Origin: Ureibacillus sp.
GTDB lineage: Bacteria; Bacillota; Bacilli; Bacillales_A; Planococcaceae
Direction of reading: 5' to 3'
DNA: 64,000 bases
Assembly: GCA_031178355.1 (NCBI GenBank)
Contig: JAPSJC010000005.1
Coordinates: 1 to 64,000 of the forward strand
The notes below the pieces were generated by a model that was given only the letters and a program-made list of their open reading frames with translations, did not search any database and was not told the DNA's origin. Shown piece by piece: positions 10,879 to 21,358 of this stretch (the stretch's first letter is position 1; every line of letters begins with the position of its first letter). A program made the position numbers and the translations under genes.

Positions 10879-11262
10879 TTATTCTTCATTCATTAACTGT
10901 TCTATAGGGTTTTTCCAATTAATTTTCGCATTCGGATAATTTAGTAAAATCTCCTTTTCTAAATAGTAAAAATCCTCCTTGGATAAACCCTGTAACAAAC
11001 CTGAATCATGAACCCAGACAAAAATGGAAACAACTTCAAAAGCATTTTCAGTTGTACCGAGATATTTTTCACCTTCAAAAAGTGCACCTTTATAAGAAAT
11101 GAAAAAGTTCTTTCTAACATTTTTAACATCATCATAAAAATAGTAATGACCCTTTTCATGTGCCTCATCAAGCTTTCTTTTTGGGTCCGTCAAATAGCGT
11201 ACAATTTTATAAAATATATAAATGACGACTAGTACCACAATAAAGCGGAATAGAAGAGCCAT
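10879..11262 (-). CDS. ysdB: YsdB-like membrane-anchored protein
   Basis: MALLFRFIVVLVVIYIFYKIVRYLTDPKRKLD; syntenic. Confidence 0.75.
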   Translation of the reverse strand: MALLFRFIVVLVVIYIFYKIVRYLTDPKRKLDEAHEKGHYYFYDDVKNVRKNFFISYKGALFEGEKYLGTTENAFEVVSIFVWVHDSGLLQGLSKEDFYYLEKEILLNYPNAKINWKNPIEQLMNEE

Positions 11263-11430
11263 GGAAGTTCCCCCTTGTAAATACATTGTACTTTCATTTA
11301 CGATAGAAAGTATTAATAAGTTTCATTTTTAAGCAATTAAGAAAGTAAAAACTTTTTTAGTTGCATAAATGCAGCTAGGCTTATCACTAGGTTAATAAGC
11401 CAAGTTTTAAACGTAAATGAGGGATAATTG

Positions 11431-11913
11431 ATGAAATTTGAAGAACTTTTTTTAATGCAAAAAGAATTAGATGCATTTATAGAGAACAATCATGCTATAG
11501 ATCGAGATGTTTTTATTGAAAAAGGACTAGCTTTAATGGTTGAATTGGCTGAGCTTGCAAATGAAACGAGATGCTTTAAATTTTGGAGCTCAAAAGGTCC
11601 TTCAGATAGAGAAGTAATCTTAGAAGAATTCGTTGATTCGATTCATTTCTTACTATCACTAGGTAATGAAAAAGGATATTCTTTAGAACAATGGTCTATA
11701 GTTATAAAAGATACAGACCTCACAACTAGTTTTTTATACACACAGGAATCTATATTAACCTTTATATATAACCCAGATATAGACAAATATTATAAAGTTT
11801 GGCAAAATTATGGTGTATTAGCTTATAATTTAGGATTTAGTTTAGATGATATTTTAACAGCATACATTTCAAAGAATGAAAAAAATTATGAGCGACAACG
11901 TTCCGGGTATTAA
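11431..11913 (+). CDS. Dimeric dUTPase-like NTP pyrophosphohydrolase
   Basis: ELAELANETRCFKFWSSKGP...EEFVDSIHFLLSLG motif. Confidence 0.8.
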   Translation: MKFEELFLMQKELDAFIENNHAIDRDVFIEKGLALMVELAELANETRCFKFWSSKGPSDREVILEEFVDSIHFLLSLGNEKGYSLEQWSIVIKDTDLTTSFLYTQESILTFIYNPDIDKYYKVWQNYGVLAYNLGFSLDDILTAYISKNEKNYERQRSGY

Positions 11914-11974
11914 CAACACAATTTGCAGTATACTTAATTAGTTATTTCATATTCACTTTTTGGGAGGACGTCAC

Positions 11975-13063
11975 ATGACGAAATTAGATGAAACATTAAC
12001 AATGTTTAAAGAGCTTACAGATGCAAATGGTATTGCTGGTAATGAAAGAGCACCGCGTGAAGTAATGAAAAAATATATAGAACCATTTGCAGATGAAATT
12101 GAACTTGATGGTTTAGGAAGTTTAATAGCTAAAAAAGTGGGAGAAGCTAACGGTCCTAAAATTATGATTGCTGGTCACTTAGATGAAATTGGATTTATAG
12201 TTACTCAAATTGATGAGAAGGGATTCATTAAATTCCAAACAGTTGGTGGTTGGTGGAGTCATGTAATGCTTTCACAACGTGTGACAATTACAACTCGTAA
12301 AGGTGACGAAATCATTGGTGTTTTCGGGTCTAAACCACCACACATTTTGCCTCAAGAACAACGTAAAAAAGTAATGGAAATGAAAGATATCTTTATTGAT
12401 ATTGGTGCTACTTCTAAGCAAGAAGCAGAAGAGTGGGGTATTCGCCCAGGAGATATGATTACACCATACTTCGAATTTAATGTCATGAAAAATGAAAAAA
12501 TGCTTCTTGCAAAAGCTTGGGATAACCGTATTGGATGTGCCATTGCAATTGATGTTATGAAAGCATTAAAAAATGAAAAGCATCCAAATGTAGTTTACGG
12601 AGTAGGAAATGTTCAAGAAGAAGTAGGATTACGCGGAGCAAAAACGTCTACATTCAAAATCCAACCGGATATTGGCTTTGCTGTTGATGTAGGTGTAGCA
12701 GGTGACACACCTGGTATTACACCAAATGAGTCAACTTCTAAAATTGGTGCTGGTCCTCAACTGATTATTTATGATGCATCGATGGTTTCACATAAAGGGT
12801 TAAGAGAATTAGTAATTGATGTTGCAGAGGAAAACAATATTCCTTACCAATTCGATTCAACTCCAGGTGGAGGAACAGATGCAGGTTCAATGCACTTAGT
12901 AGGTAGTGGTGTTCCGTCGTTAGCTATTAGTATTGCAACACGCTATATCCACTCGCATGCTGGGATCCTACATCGTGATGATTATGATAATGCAGTGAAA
13001 CTGATCGTGGAAGTTGTTAAACGATTAGATCGTGAAACTGTAGATAAAATTAAATTTGATTAA
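11975..13063 (+). CDS. ysdC: M42-family aminopeptidase (YsdC-like)
   Basis: [31 protein letters not shown]. Confidence 0.9.
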   Translation: MTKLDETLTMFKELTDANGIAGNERAPREVMKKYIEPFADEIELDGLGSLIAKKVGEANGPKIMIAGHLDEIGFIVTQIDEKGFIKFQTVGGWWSHVMLSQRVTITTRKGDEIIGVFGSKPPHILPQEQRKKVMEMKDIFIDIGATSKQEAEEWGIRPGDMITPYFEFNVMKNEKMLLAKAWDNRIGCAIAIDVMKALKNEKHPNVVYGVGNVQEEVGLRGAKTSTFKIQPDIGFAVDVGVAGDTPGITPNESTSKIGAGPQLIIYDASMVSHKGLRELVIDVAEENNIPYQFDSTPGGGTDAGSMHLVGSGVPSLAISIATRYIHSHAGILHRDDYDNAVKLIVEVVKRLDRETVDKIKFD

Positions 13064-13356
13064 AATCATTCAGAACGGCGTTAATCCAGGGATTAACGCC
13101 ACTATTTATGAAATTCTATTTCTCAACACCTTAAACAGTTTACAGGTGGGGATAGAGTCGCTTGAGGAAAGCAAAGCCTACGTCAAAAAACAGAAGATAC
13201 AAAAACGTAAGTACACTCCAGAAAAAATCTTGGAATGTGCTTTTTTATTTTGTCCCAACCATTTCTAATAAATATTTTAACAATTGAAATTCTTTGTATT
13301 GGGTATTAATGATAGTATAAATATAATAACTTCATTGTTGAAAATTGAGGTGAAAA

Positions 13357-13653
13357 ATGAAAAAGATTATACTTTCAATTGTTATTTCAATCGCTTTTCA
13401 TATTTTATATTTTATCTGTACCATAGGATGGGCTTATATGAAGACCATTTTCGAAAATGATTTTATTAAGGAATATAATAATGCCTACATTCTCCAAAAT
13501 GAAGTGGGGATTGGATTTGTAGGTTCACCAGTATTCTTACTCGATTCCATATTAAGTGTCGCTATAGTAGTGCTACTGATTATGAAACTGACCAATCATT
13601 ACACAAGAAAACGAAAATTTGAAATGAATAATTCCAATAATAAAAGTAAATAG
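13357..13653 (+). CDS. Hypothetical membrane protein
   Basis: 98 aa with two hydrophobic segments; tgaggtg SD. Confidence 0.6.
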   Translation: MKKIILSIVISIAFHILYFICTIGWAYMKTIFENDFIKEYNNAYILQNEVGIGFVGSPVFLLDSILSVAIVVLLIMKLTNHYTRKRKFEMNNSNNKSK

Positions 13654-13669
13654 GTGTGGTGTATTATAT

Positions 13670-14494
13670 ATGCAAAAACATAAAATTATAGATTTATCAA
13701 TATTTGGACCAATCTATTTAAATAAGAAGAAGTTAAAGACACTCCTAGATGGAAAGAATATATTAATTACAGGTGCAAGTTCTGGTATTGGTGAGAAGTT
13801 AGCGTATGCGCTCTCTGAAGTTAGTTGTCATTTAATTTTAGTAGCTAGGAGAGGGGGAAAGCTTGCAGATATAAAGAAAGACATCGAAATGAAATGTGCA
13901 AAGGTTAGTATTTTTCAGGCAGACTTAAGAAATGAAACGGAGATACATGCATTTCTTACCTTTCTTCATACAATCCCCAATGGGTTAGATATTGTAGTAA
14001 GTAATGCAGGTCTTTCCATCAAACGATCAATCTATCATTCTTTAGATCGTTTCCATGATTTTACTAGAACAATGGCAATAAATTACCATGCACCTGTACA
14101 ATTATTATTATCCACCATTCCTCTTCTACAAAAAAATAATGGGCAAATTATTAATGTTTCAACAGTCAACGCATTATTAGCACCAGTTCCTTATTTCGCA
14201 GCCTATCAAGCATCCAAAGCCGCTTTTGATGTATGGCTTAGGTCGGTTGCGCCAGAGTTAATGGCAAAAGGCGTATCAGTAACAACAATTTATCTTCCAT
14301 TAGTTAAAACACCTATGATTGTACCAACAGTAGCATATCGGAATAAACCGGCAATGTCTTCTCAACATGCAGTGAAAATCATTTGTAAATCGATGTATTC
14401 AAAAAAGAAAAAATACCAACCATGGTGGTTATTATGGGGACAAATTGCTTCAGTATTTCTAGGGAACTTTTGGGATTTTACAAAAAAGAGATAA
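13670..14494 (+). CDS. Short-chain dehydrogenase/reductase
   Basis: TGASSGIG, NAG, YQASK. Confidence 0.85.
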   Translation: MQKHKIIDLSIFGPIYLNKKKLKTLLDGKNILITGASSGIGEKLAYALSEVSCHLILVARRGGKLADIKKDIEMKCAKVSIFQADLRNETEIHAFLTFLHTIPNGLDIVVSNAGLSIKRSIYHSLDRFHDFTRTMAINYHAPVQLLLSTIPLLQKNNGQIINVSTVNALLAPVPYFAAYQASKAAFDVWLRSVAPELMAKGVSVTTIYLPLVKTPMIVPTVAYRNKPAMSSQHAVKIICKSMYSKKKKYQPWWLLWGQIASVFLGNFWDFTKKR

Positions 14495-14509
14495 AGAGGG
14501 GAAGTTGTC

Positions 14510-16045
14510 ATGAAGGTTTTAAAGCTATTATATGTACTATATAAGATCAAATTACTTTCACCGATTACTCTATTTCATCTAATTTCTTCTATCTTATCAT
14601 GTGGTATCAATTTAATGACATTATTGAATTTTGCAGCAAAAAAGTATGCAAATAGCATATTACTAGTTGATGATAATGAATGCTTAACATACAGGCAAAT
14701 GCTAATTGCGTCTAATAATCTTTCACTATGTCTAAGACGAAAAATCGGATTACAAAGTGGTCATAAGGTTGCAATTATTTGTAAAAACCATGCATCACTT
14801 GTAAAATCAATTTTTGCAATTTCAAGAATAGGAGCAGATCTTTATTTCATCAACACTGAAATAAGCAAACTCCAATTTACCCATTTAATTCAACAAAAGC
14901 AATTTGATTTATTAATTTATGATTCTGATTTTAAAGAAATCGTAGAGCAGTCAGATTACGCAAACAGTAGATTACTAAGTTATCATCATGTATTACCGTC
15001 TATAAACAATCTATCACAATTAGAACCAGTTAAAATTCAAAGAATTCCTAGAACATTTAGTGGCAAGATTGTATTACATACAAGTGGAACAACTGGTACT
15101 TCAAAAGAAATTGAACATAAGCCTACCTTATTTAATTTTCTAAACCCCTTTGTTGCTTTTGTCAGTCGATTAAAGATTATAAAATACAACACAGCTTATA
15201 TTGCTACACCTATTTACCATGGATATGGAATCGCAGTATTACTTCTGTTTATTCCTTTAGGGAAAAAAGTAATTGTTCGGCAAAAATTTAATGCAAACCA
15301 TGCTTGTGAACTAATTAAAAAACATCATGTTGAAGTAGTGACAGTTGTCCCAACGATGCTACAACGAATGCTCGATGCAAGTAAAGAAGATTTGAAATCT
15401 TTGAAGTGTATCGCTTCAGGTGGTGCCAAACTTAGTACAAAGTTAGTAGATAAAACAATTCATTCAGTTGGTCAGGTACTATACAATTTATATGGAACGA
15501 CAGAAGCAGGACTAAATTTCATCGCAACACCTGACGATTTACTCTATTCATCTGCAACAGTTGGGAAAGCAATTAAAGGAATGGTAATTCGAGTAATGGA
15601 TTCCAACATGAATGAAATGGATGTAGGTAAAGTAGGAGAGCTTTGGATAAAAAATGAATGGTCAATGCAGAAAAGTAAAAATAACTGGATACAAACAGGT
15701 GATTTAGGATATAAAGATCAAAATGGATATTATTTTCTATGCGGTAGATTAGATGACATGATTATTTCAGGTGGGGTAAATGTTTATCCTATAGAAGTTG
15801 AACAAATAATAATGAACCATCCATCTATCGAAGACGCTGCTATTGTTAGTATGGAAGATGACCAATTCGGACAACGATTAAAAGCATATATACTTCTAAA
15901 AAAGAACGATACAATGACAGAAATTGAACTACGGGATTGGTTAAGTGTGAGAATTTCAAGATTTCAATTACCAAAAGAGATCGAATTTGTAGCTTGTTTA
16001 CCCTACACTTCACTTGGAAAACTTAATAGAAAACAATTAAAGTAG
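14510..16045 (+). CDS. AMP-binding acyl-CoA synthetase/ligase
   Basis: HTSGTTGTSK, YGTTEAG, QTGDLGYKDQNGYYFLCGR, ISGGVNVYP. Confidence 0.88.
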   Translation: MKVLKLLYVLYKIKLLSPITLFHLISSILSCGINLMTLLNFAAKKYANSILLVDDNECLTYRQMLIASNNLSLCLRRKIGLQSGHKVAIICKNHASLVKSIFAISRIGADLYFINTEISKLQFTHLIQQKQFDLLIYDSDFKEIVEQSDYANSRLLSYHHVLPSINNLSQLEPVKIQRIPRTFSGKIVLHTSGTTGTSKEIEHKPTLFNFLNPFVAFVSRLKIIKYNTAYIATPIYHGYGIAVLLLFIPLGKKVIVRQKFNANHACELIKKHHVEVVTVVPTMLQRMLDASKEDLKSLKCIASGGAKLSTKLVDKTIHSVGQVLYNLYGTTEAGLNFIATPDDLLYSSATVGKAIKGMVIRVMDSNMNEMDVGKVGELWIKNEWSMQKSKNNWIQTGDLGYKDQNGYYFLCGRLDDMIISGGVNVYPIEVEQIIMNHPSIEDAAIVSMEDDQFGQRLKAYILLKKNDTMTEIELRDWLSVRISRFQLPKEIEFVACLPYTSLGKLNRKQLK

Positions 16046-16060
16046 ATAAAACCTAAATGT

Positions 16061-16087
16061 CGAATCCTTTAAGATTCGGCTTTTTTA
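16061..16087 (+). terminator. Terminator after ligase gene
   Basis: CGAATC-CTTTAA-GATTCG-GCTTTTTT. Confidence 0.8.
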
Positions 16088-16328
16088 TTTGGTATATATT
16101 TTATAGAACTTCATATTCATGTATTGTTAATATTTATCAGGCGAATATTTATTAAATTATACTTATTATTATTCTGTAACAATATGAATTATTCGTATTT
16201 TATCTCGATTAGTATGAATATCCATTGAATTAAGTTAAAAAATAAATATAATAAAAATTCACTTGATTAAATATTTATGCATATGTATAATAAAATACAT
16301 CATCACCAAACAAGGAGCGGTACATATT

Positions 16329-17294
16329 ATGAAATTGTTAGAAGAGGTGCAGCTGAAATTAGTCTCCAGTTTAAAAGGGAAAGACTTATTAACACTGCTT
16401 GATTATACAAGTGAAGAAGTACAAAACTTAGTAAAATTAGCTACGCAGTTAAAAACAATTACAAAAGCAGGAAAATGCCCAAAATTATTAGATGGGAAAA
16501 TGCTAGGAATGATCTTCGAAAAACATTCAACACGTACTCGTATTTCATTTGAAGTAGGAATGAACCAATTAGGTGGCAAAGCAATGTTCTTACACTCACG
16601 TGATTTACAAATTGGCCGTGGTGAACCGATTTCTGATACAGGTAAAGTATTATCGGGGTATTTAGATGCGATTATGATTCGTGCAAATTCCCATAAGATG
16701 GTCAAAGAACTGGCTGAAAATGCAACCATTCCGGTTATAAATGGTTTAACTGATCTATATCATCCATGTCAAGCGCTAGCAGATCTAGAAACAATTGCTG
16801 AGAATAAAGGTAATTTGAAAGGCTTGAAAATTGCGTATGTTGGTGACGGAAATAACGTGGCCCACTCATTAGTCATCGCCGCCGCACATGTAGGAATGAA
16901 CGTTGCAATAGCAACACCATCTGGTTATGAATGTAACTCAGATATAATTGTTAAAGCACAAGAAATTGCTAAAGCAAATGGTAGCACAATTACAGTTACG
17001 AACAATCCAGTTGAAGCAGTTGCAAATGCAGACGTAGTTTATACAGATGTATGGACTTCAATGGGGCAAGAAGAAGAATCTGCAAAACGATTAGTAGATT
17101 TCAAAGATTATCAGATTAATGATAAGTTAGTAGCCCATGCAAAGCCGGATTATATGTTCTTACATTGTTTACCAGCTCATAGAGAAGAAGAAGTCGCTTC
17201 ATCTGTTATTGATGGTCCGAATTCATTTGTATTTGAGCAGGCTGAAAATAGACTACATGCTCAAAAGGCTGTACTTGCATCGATTTTAGCTTAA
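16329..17294 (+). CDS. argF: Ornithine carbamoyltransferase
   Basis: [22 protein letters not shown]. Confidence 0.96.
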   Translation: MKLLEEVQLKLVSSLKGKDLLTLLDYTSEEVQNLVKLATQLKTITKAGKCPKLLDGKMLGMIFEKHSTRTRISFEVGMNQLGGKAMFLHSRDLQIGRGEPISDTGKVLSGYLDAIMIRANSHKMVKELAENATIPVINGLTDLYHPCQALADLETIAENKGNLKGLKIAYVGDGNNVAHSLVIAAAHVGMNVAIATPSGYECNSDIIVKAQEIAKANGSTITVTNNPVEAVANADVVYTDVWTSMGQEEESAKRLVDFKDYQINDKLVAHAKPDYMFLHCLPAHREEEVASSVIDGPNSFVFEQAENRLHAQKAVLASILA

Positions 17295-17350
17295 AATTTA
17301 ATAGGTAGAAATATACGGGTTGTGTATTTTTATTTATATATTTTGGTAAT

Positions 17351-17475
17351 AAATCATATCGTGGGGGACTCGCTTCGAATGATTTATATAAGGCGATGTG
17401 GATTTCTAGGAGGAAAGAAGCATCGCTACATAGGAAAAGCAATCTGGGAGACGCTGGGTTGCTTTTTATTTTTTT
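17351..17475 (+). ncRNA. Candidate structured sRNA or argF 3'UTR: three hairpins, the last a terminator
   Basis: AAATCAT/ATGATTT, GCGATG/CATCGC, AAAAGCAA/TTGCTTTT plus T-run; six GGA motifs. Confidence 0.45.
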
Positions 17476-17494
17476 ATCATGTTAAAAAATATAA

Positions 17495-17526
17495 AAAGTG
17501 GACACATACTGTTTGCCCACTTTTAG
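17495..17526. terminator. Terminator between argF region and sspI
   Basis: AAAAGTGGaCA...TGCCCACTTTT. Confidence 0.65.
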
Positions 17527-17531
17527 AGTGA

Positions 17532-17741
17532 CTAATTTTTAAATGCTTCAGCTAATTTTTGTGTAAATGCTTCTTGCTCATCAGCACTTGACGTTTGCCA
17601 CCATTTCTCTAAAAAGACTCCAAGGCCTGGTAGTAAATGCTCATCACCGCGAGAAATTGCATCTTCAACAGTATCACGAAATTCAGAAGCATTATCTCCT
17701 ATAACATTTTGAGTAATTGCCTCACGTATCATAAAACTCAT
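17532..17741 (-). CDS. sspI: Small acid-soluble spore protein I
   Basis: MSFMIREAITQNVIGDNASEFRDTVEDAI...PGLGVFLEKWW. Confidence 0.93.
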   Translation of the reverse strand: MSFMIREAITQNVIGDNASEFRDTVEDAISRGDEHLLPGLGVFLEKWWQTSSADEQEAFTQKLAEAFKN

Positions 17742-17947
17742 TACAATCTCCTCCTCGATGAGTATTTTGTTCCAAAAATAAGTTTCTATACATAATTTAA
17801 TAAAAAATAAAGGAATTATAAAAAAATGTTTGGAAAAAACACTAATTTATAACATAATCTCATAAAAAACTACCTTAGCATTTTACTATGAAAACAAAAC
17901 CTATATATAATAAAACAGACTTTTTAAAATTGAAATGAGGTTTTTTG

Positions 17948-18817
17948 ATGGGGACAACAACTCACAAGTCCAATAGATTAATGTTTTATGTGCGTGCAAT
18001 CATGGTAATCATCGGAGGATTTATCGCAGCATATGGTTTAGAATCTGTGTTAATACCAAATAACGTATCTGATGGTGGAGTAACTGGTATTAGTATTGTA
18101 GGATCACAGCTTTTTGGTATTCCGTTAGGTGCTTTAATAGCTGTTCTTAATATTCCATTTATCTTTTTAGGGTATAAGCAAATTGGTAAAACATTTGCAG
18201 TATTATCTGTATTAGGGATTGCATCTTTGTCTGTAGGTACAAGCCTAATGCACCATGTACCTACTATTATTGAAGGGGATACTTTATTAGTTACAGTTGT
18301 TGGTGGTATTATTCTTGGATTTGGTATGGGTTTAGCTCTACGTAATGGTGGAGCATTAGATGGTATTGATATGTTAGCCGTTTTACTTTCGAGAAAATTA
18401 CCATTTGGAACAAGTGATTTAATACTATTCCTAAACGTATTTGTCTTTATTTTTGTATCAACAGTATTTGGTTTAAGTGGTGCAATTCTATCGGGAATTG
18501 CTTACTTTATCGCGTCTAAGGTAATTACAATCGTTGAAGAAGGTTTAAGTGGCTCGAAAACCTATAAAATCATTACAAAAGAACCTGAGCAGATGACAGA
18601 TGCAATTCGCGATCGATTAGGACGAACTGCCACATACAATGAAGTGTATGGTGGATATTCGAAAGATAAATTTATTGAAATTACTTGCGTAATTAACCGT
18701 TTAGAAGATAGTAAAATAAAAGAAATCATTCGTGATATTGATCCTACCGCTTTTGTAATTGTTTACGAAGCTGCCGAAGTTAAAGGTGGAAGTTTCAAGA
18801 AACGGAACATACATTAA
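17948..18817 (+). CDS. YitT-family membrane protein (DUF161/DUF2179)
   Basis: Multi-TM with GGALDGIDMLA and C-terminal DUF2179. Confidence 0.9.
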   Translation: MGTTTHKSNRLMFYVRAIMVIIGGFIAAYGLESVLIPNNVSDGGVTGISIVGSQLFGIPLGALIAVLNIPFIFLGYKQIGKTFAVLSVLGIASLSVGTSLMHHVPTIIEGDTLLVTVVGGIILGFGMGLALRNGGALDGIDMLAVLLSRKLPFGTSDLILFLNVFVFIFVSTVFGLSGAILSGIAYFIASKVITIVEEGLSGSKTYKIITKEPEQMTDAIRDRLGRTATYNEVYGGYSKDKFIEITCVINRLEDSKIKEIIRDIDPTAFVIVYEAAEVKGGSFKKRNIH

Positions 18818-18823
18818 TATAAA

Positions 18824-18864
18824 TGACCGGTTTTCGATTTCTAATTAGAAAACAGGTCATTTAT
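18824..18864 (+). terminator. Terminator after yitT-like gene
   Basis: AAATGACCGGTTTTC...GAAAACAGGTCATTT. Confidence 0.7.
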
Positions 18865-19010
18865 TTATTTATATATAATCGTAAATTTAATACCAGTAGT
18901 ACAAGCCAGGAAGACAAATGCAAAAAATAGTACGAATAAAATAATTTTTTTATAAAAAATGTTAAAAATATGGTTCTATCATCCGATATATTTTATTGAG
19001 GTGAGAAAAA

Positions 19011-19376
19011 ATGGCAAACTGGACATTATCCAAAAAAGTAGTTTTAGCTTCAGCAATTATTGCATTTATATCCTTATTTTTAAAATGGGCTGAAGTGAAT
19101 TTTATCTTTAGTGCTAGTGTAAATGGATTCCAACAACAAGGATGGTTATTCCTTCTTATTTTTATCTATCCATTATATTGTGCATTTAAGGCTAAAAAAG
19201 TTAATACTATTGGCGGTTATGTTTTATCAGGACTAGGTTTTGTTGGTATGATTTTGTATATTATGTCTTTAACTGAACCATTAACTGGTCAAAACTTAGC
19301 TTCTACTGGTGCATATGTTATGTTAATTTCATTTATTGTACTTGCTGTAGGCGTATTCTTAGACAGCAAAAATTAG
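19011..19376 (+). CDS. Hypothetical four-TM membrane protein
   Basis: 121 aa hydrophobic ORF with gaggtgag SD. Confidence 0.65.
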   Translation: MANWTLSKKVVLASAIIAFISLFLKWAEVNFIFSASVNGFQQQGWLFLLIFIYPLYCAFKAKKVNTIGGYVLSGLGFVGMILYIMSLTEPLTGQNLASTGAYVMLISFIVLAVGVFLDSKN

Positions 19377-19389
19377 AAGTTACATAAAA

Positions 19390-19440
19390 AAACTCCTATT
19401 ATAGGCTGATTATTAACAGCTCTATAATGGGAGTTTTTTA
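19390..19440 (+). terminator. Terminator
   Basis: AAACTCCTATTATAGG...TCTATAATGGGAGTTTTTT. Confidence 0.8.
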
Positions 19441-19691
19441 TTCTATTTCATTACCTTTCTGTAACGGTTTGACAATAGATATTTTTTTAAAAAGATTGCT
19501 ATTAGTATAAAGGGAATGGGTTGTAAGTTGTAGTTTCTGGTCATATCTTTTACATTTAACTTAATCCATGTGAATATGGTCTCCGTATTTAGAAATATTA
19601 ATTGTAAATATATAAAGGCACTCTTATTTTTACAAGAATCCCTCTATCATGTAAAATAAAACACGATGAAAAAATAAAGGCGGCAGGAATA

Positions 19692-20459
19692 ATGAAAAGA
19701 ATAGAATCCACACAAAATGCATTAGTAAAGCATTGGAAAAAACTTGTGACAATGCGAAAAGAACGTGAAAAAACTGGGGAATTTATTATTGAAGGATTTC
19801 ATCTAGTTGAAGAAGCATTAAAGAACAAAGACCAGATTATTCAATTAATCGTCCGTGAAGGTGTAGATTTACCATTATTATGGGATATTGATAATTTAGT
19901 GATTATCACAGTGACGGATTCAATCGCAAAAGAAATTTCAGAAACTGAAACTTCACAAGGTGTATTTGCACATTGTAAACAACAAACTGTTTCTGAAACT
20001 GATATGACAAATTGGAGAAAAGTATTACTTATTGATGCAGTACAAGACCCTGGAAATATCGGAACTATGATTCGCACTGCGGATGCTGCTGGCATGGATG
20101 CAGTCATATTAGGTAAAGGGACGGTGGATGCGTATAATCCAAAAACAGTACGTGCTGCTCAAGGGTCCCATTTCCATATTCCTGTAGTACGTGGTGATTT
20201 ACTGGAATGGATTGAAAGATTGCAGGATAAGGACATCCCGGTTTACGGAACAGCACTAGAAAATGCTATCCCTTACACAGATGTAAAAAGTTCGGATGAA
20301 TTTGCTGTCATACTTGGAAATGAGGGCAGTGGAATACATCCTCAATTACTAGATAAAACAAATCAGAATCTAATTATTCCTATTCTAGGTCAAGCGGAAT
20401 CGTTAAATGTTGCAGTAGCTGCAGGTATACTACTTTACCAACTAATCAAAAAACAATAA
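19692..20459 (+). CDS. TrmH/SpoU-family RNA methyltransferase (YsgA-like)
   Basis: DAVQDPGNIGTMIRTADAAG, LGNEGSGI, IPILGQAESLNVAVAAGI. Confidence 0.92.
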   Translation: MKRIESTQNALVKHWKKLVTMRKEREKTGEFIIEGFHLVEEALKNKDQIIQLIVREGVDLPLLWDIDNLVIITVTDSIAKEISETETSQGVFAHCKQQTVSETDMTNWRKVLLIDAVQDPGNIGTMIRTADAAGMDAVILGKGTVDAYNPKTVRAAQGSHFHIPVVRGDLLEWIERLQDKDIPVYGTALENAIPYTDVKSSDEFAVILGNEGSGIHPQLLDKTNQNLIIPILGQAESLNVAVAAGILLYQLIKKQ

Positions 20460-20470
20460 TAAATGATAAA

Positions 20471-20528
20471 CCAAATCACGAGGTGAAGATTGTATGGCGA
20501 TCTTTACCTTCCATGATTTGGTTTTTTT
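20471..20528 (+). terminator. Terminator after RNA methyltransferase gene
   Basis: CCAAATCA...TGATTTGG then TTTTTTT. Confidence 0.75.
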
Positions 20529-20596
20529 AAGGTTAATAATTCGACATTTCCTGACATACATTAGAAACGAAGTGAAAAAAAGGAGATGTTAACAGC

Positions 20597-21358
20597 TTGC
20601 CACAATATATAAAAAGCGCTGTATTTGAACATCAGTTTTGGCTTCAAGTTCTTAGTGACCATTCAAGGTTTATTCATGATTCTTTATATCCTTCAGAAAA
20701 ATCGGACATTGCTCAAGCAAATTCATTTATACAACTTTTTGATCAATTGTTGTCTCAAATCCAATCCATAAACGATGCCAATGCAGTGATCTTTGCGAAT
20801 GCATGTGAAGATGCGGCCCATGGATTACGACAGTTTAAACTTTCCCTCATTAAACGACATTTAACAGATCAAAAAAACATTCATCTTACACCAACTTTCA
20901 TGAATCATATGGTGAATGAACTTGAAGAATATTTACGTGTTTTAACATATCTTAAACAGAAGAAAACCCCACCAATTTTTCACGAATTACATCACCATTT
21001 AGTCTGGTTAATTGATGCAGCAGGCCATGCAGGAGCAATCAATGATCGATTAGATGGAGTAGAGAAAAGGCTTAAAGAAAAAAGTCATGAATTCACGAAA
21101 CACTTTGAACAATTCTATTTAAAAGCTGTTGAGTTAACAGGATACTTGCGAACGAATAGTAGAAAATTCCCTGCGCTTAGTAGATTTAATCAGGAAGTTG
21201 AACTAGAAATCGAGTTATTCAAAACTTTCCTACATGAAATAGAAGAAATGGAGTTAAGTGCAGAAGTACTAGGAACATTTACAGCATCAATGGCAGACCA
21301 TATGCAAAGGGAGGAACAATATTACCTAATGAAATTAGCAGAATCTATTAAACACTAA
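20597..21358 (+). CDS. DUF2935-like protein
   Basis: EHQFWLQVLSDHSRFIHDSL and C-terminal DHMQREEQYYLMKL; TTG start after aaaaggagatg. Confidence 0.75.
   Translation: MPQYIKSAVFEHQFWLQVLSDHSRFIHDSLYPSEKSDIAQANSFIQLFDQLLSQIQSINDANAVIFANACEDAAHGLRQFKLSLIKRHLTDQKNIHLTPTFMNHMVNELEEYLRVLTYLKQKKTPPIFHELHHHLVWLIDAAGHAGAINDRLDGVEKRLKEKSHEFTKHFEQFYLKAVELTGYLRTNSRKFPALSRFNQEVELEIELFKTFLHEIEEMELSAEVLGTFTASMADHMQREEQYYLMKLAESIKH

Noticed and set aside
13142-13185. Complete lysine or c-di-GMP-I riboswitch
   Set aside because: Only short core-like fragments (GATAGAG, GCAAAGCC) are present; the remaining conserved elements are missing, so it is reported only as a leader-like segment.
13056-13268. 70-aa ORF after ysdC
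   Set aside because: Overlaps two hairpins and the leader-like segment; no SD.
17322-17531. 69-aa ORF between argF and sspI
   Set aside because: Overlaps three strong RNA hairpins including a terminator; interpreted as RNA.
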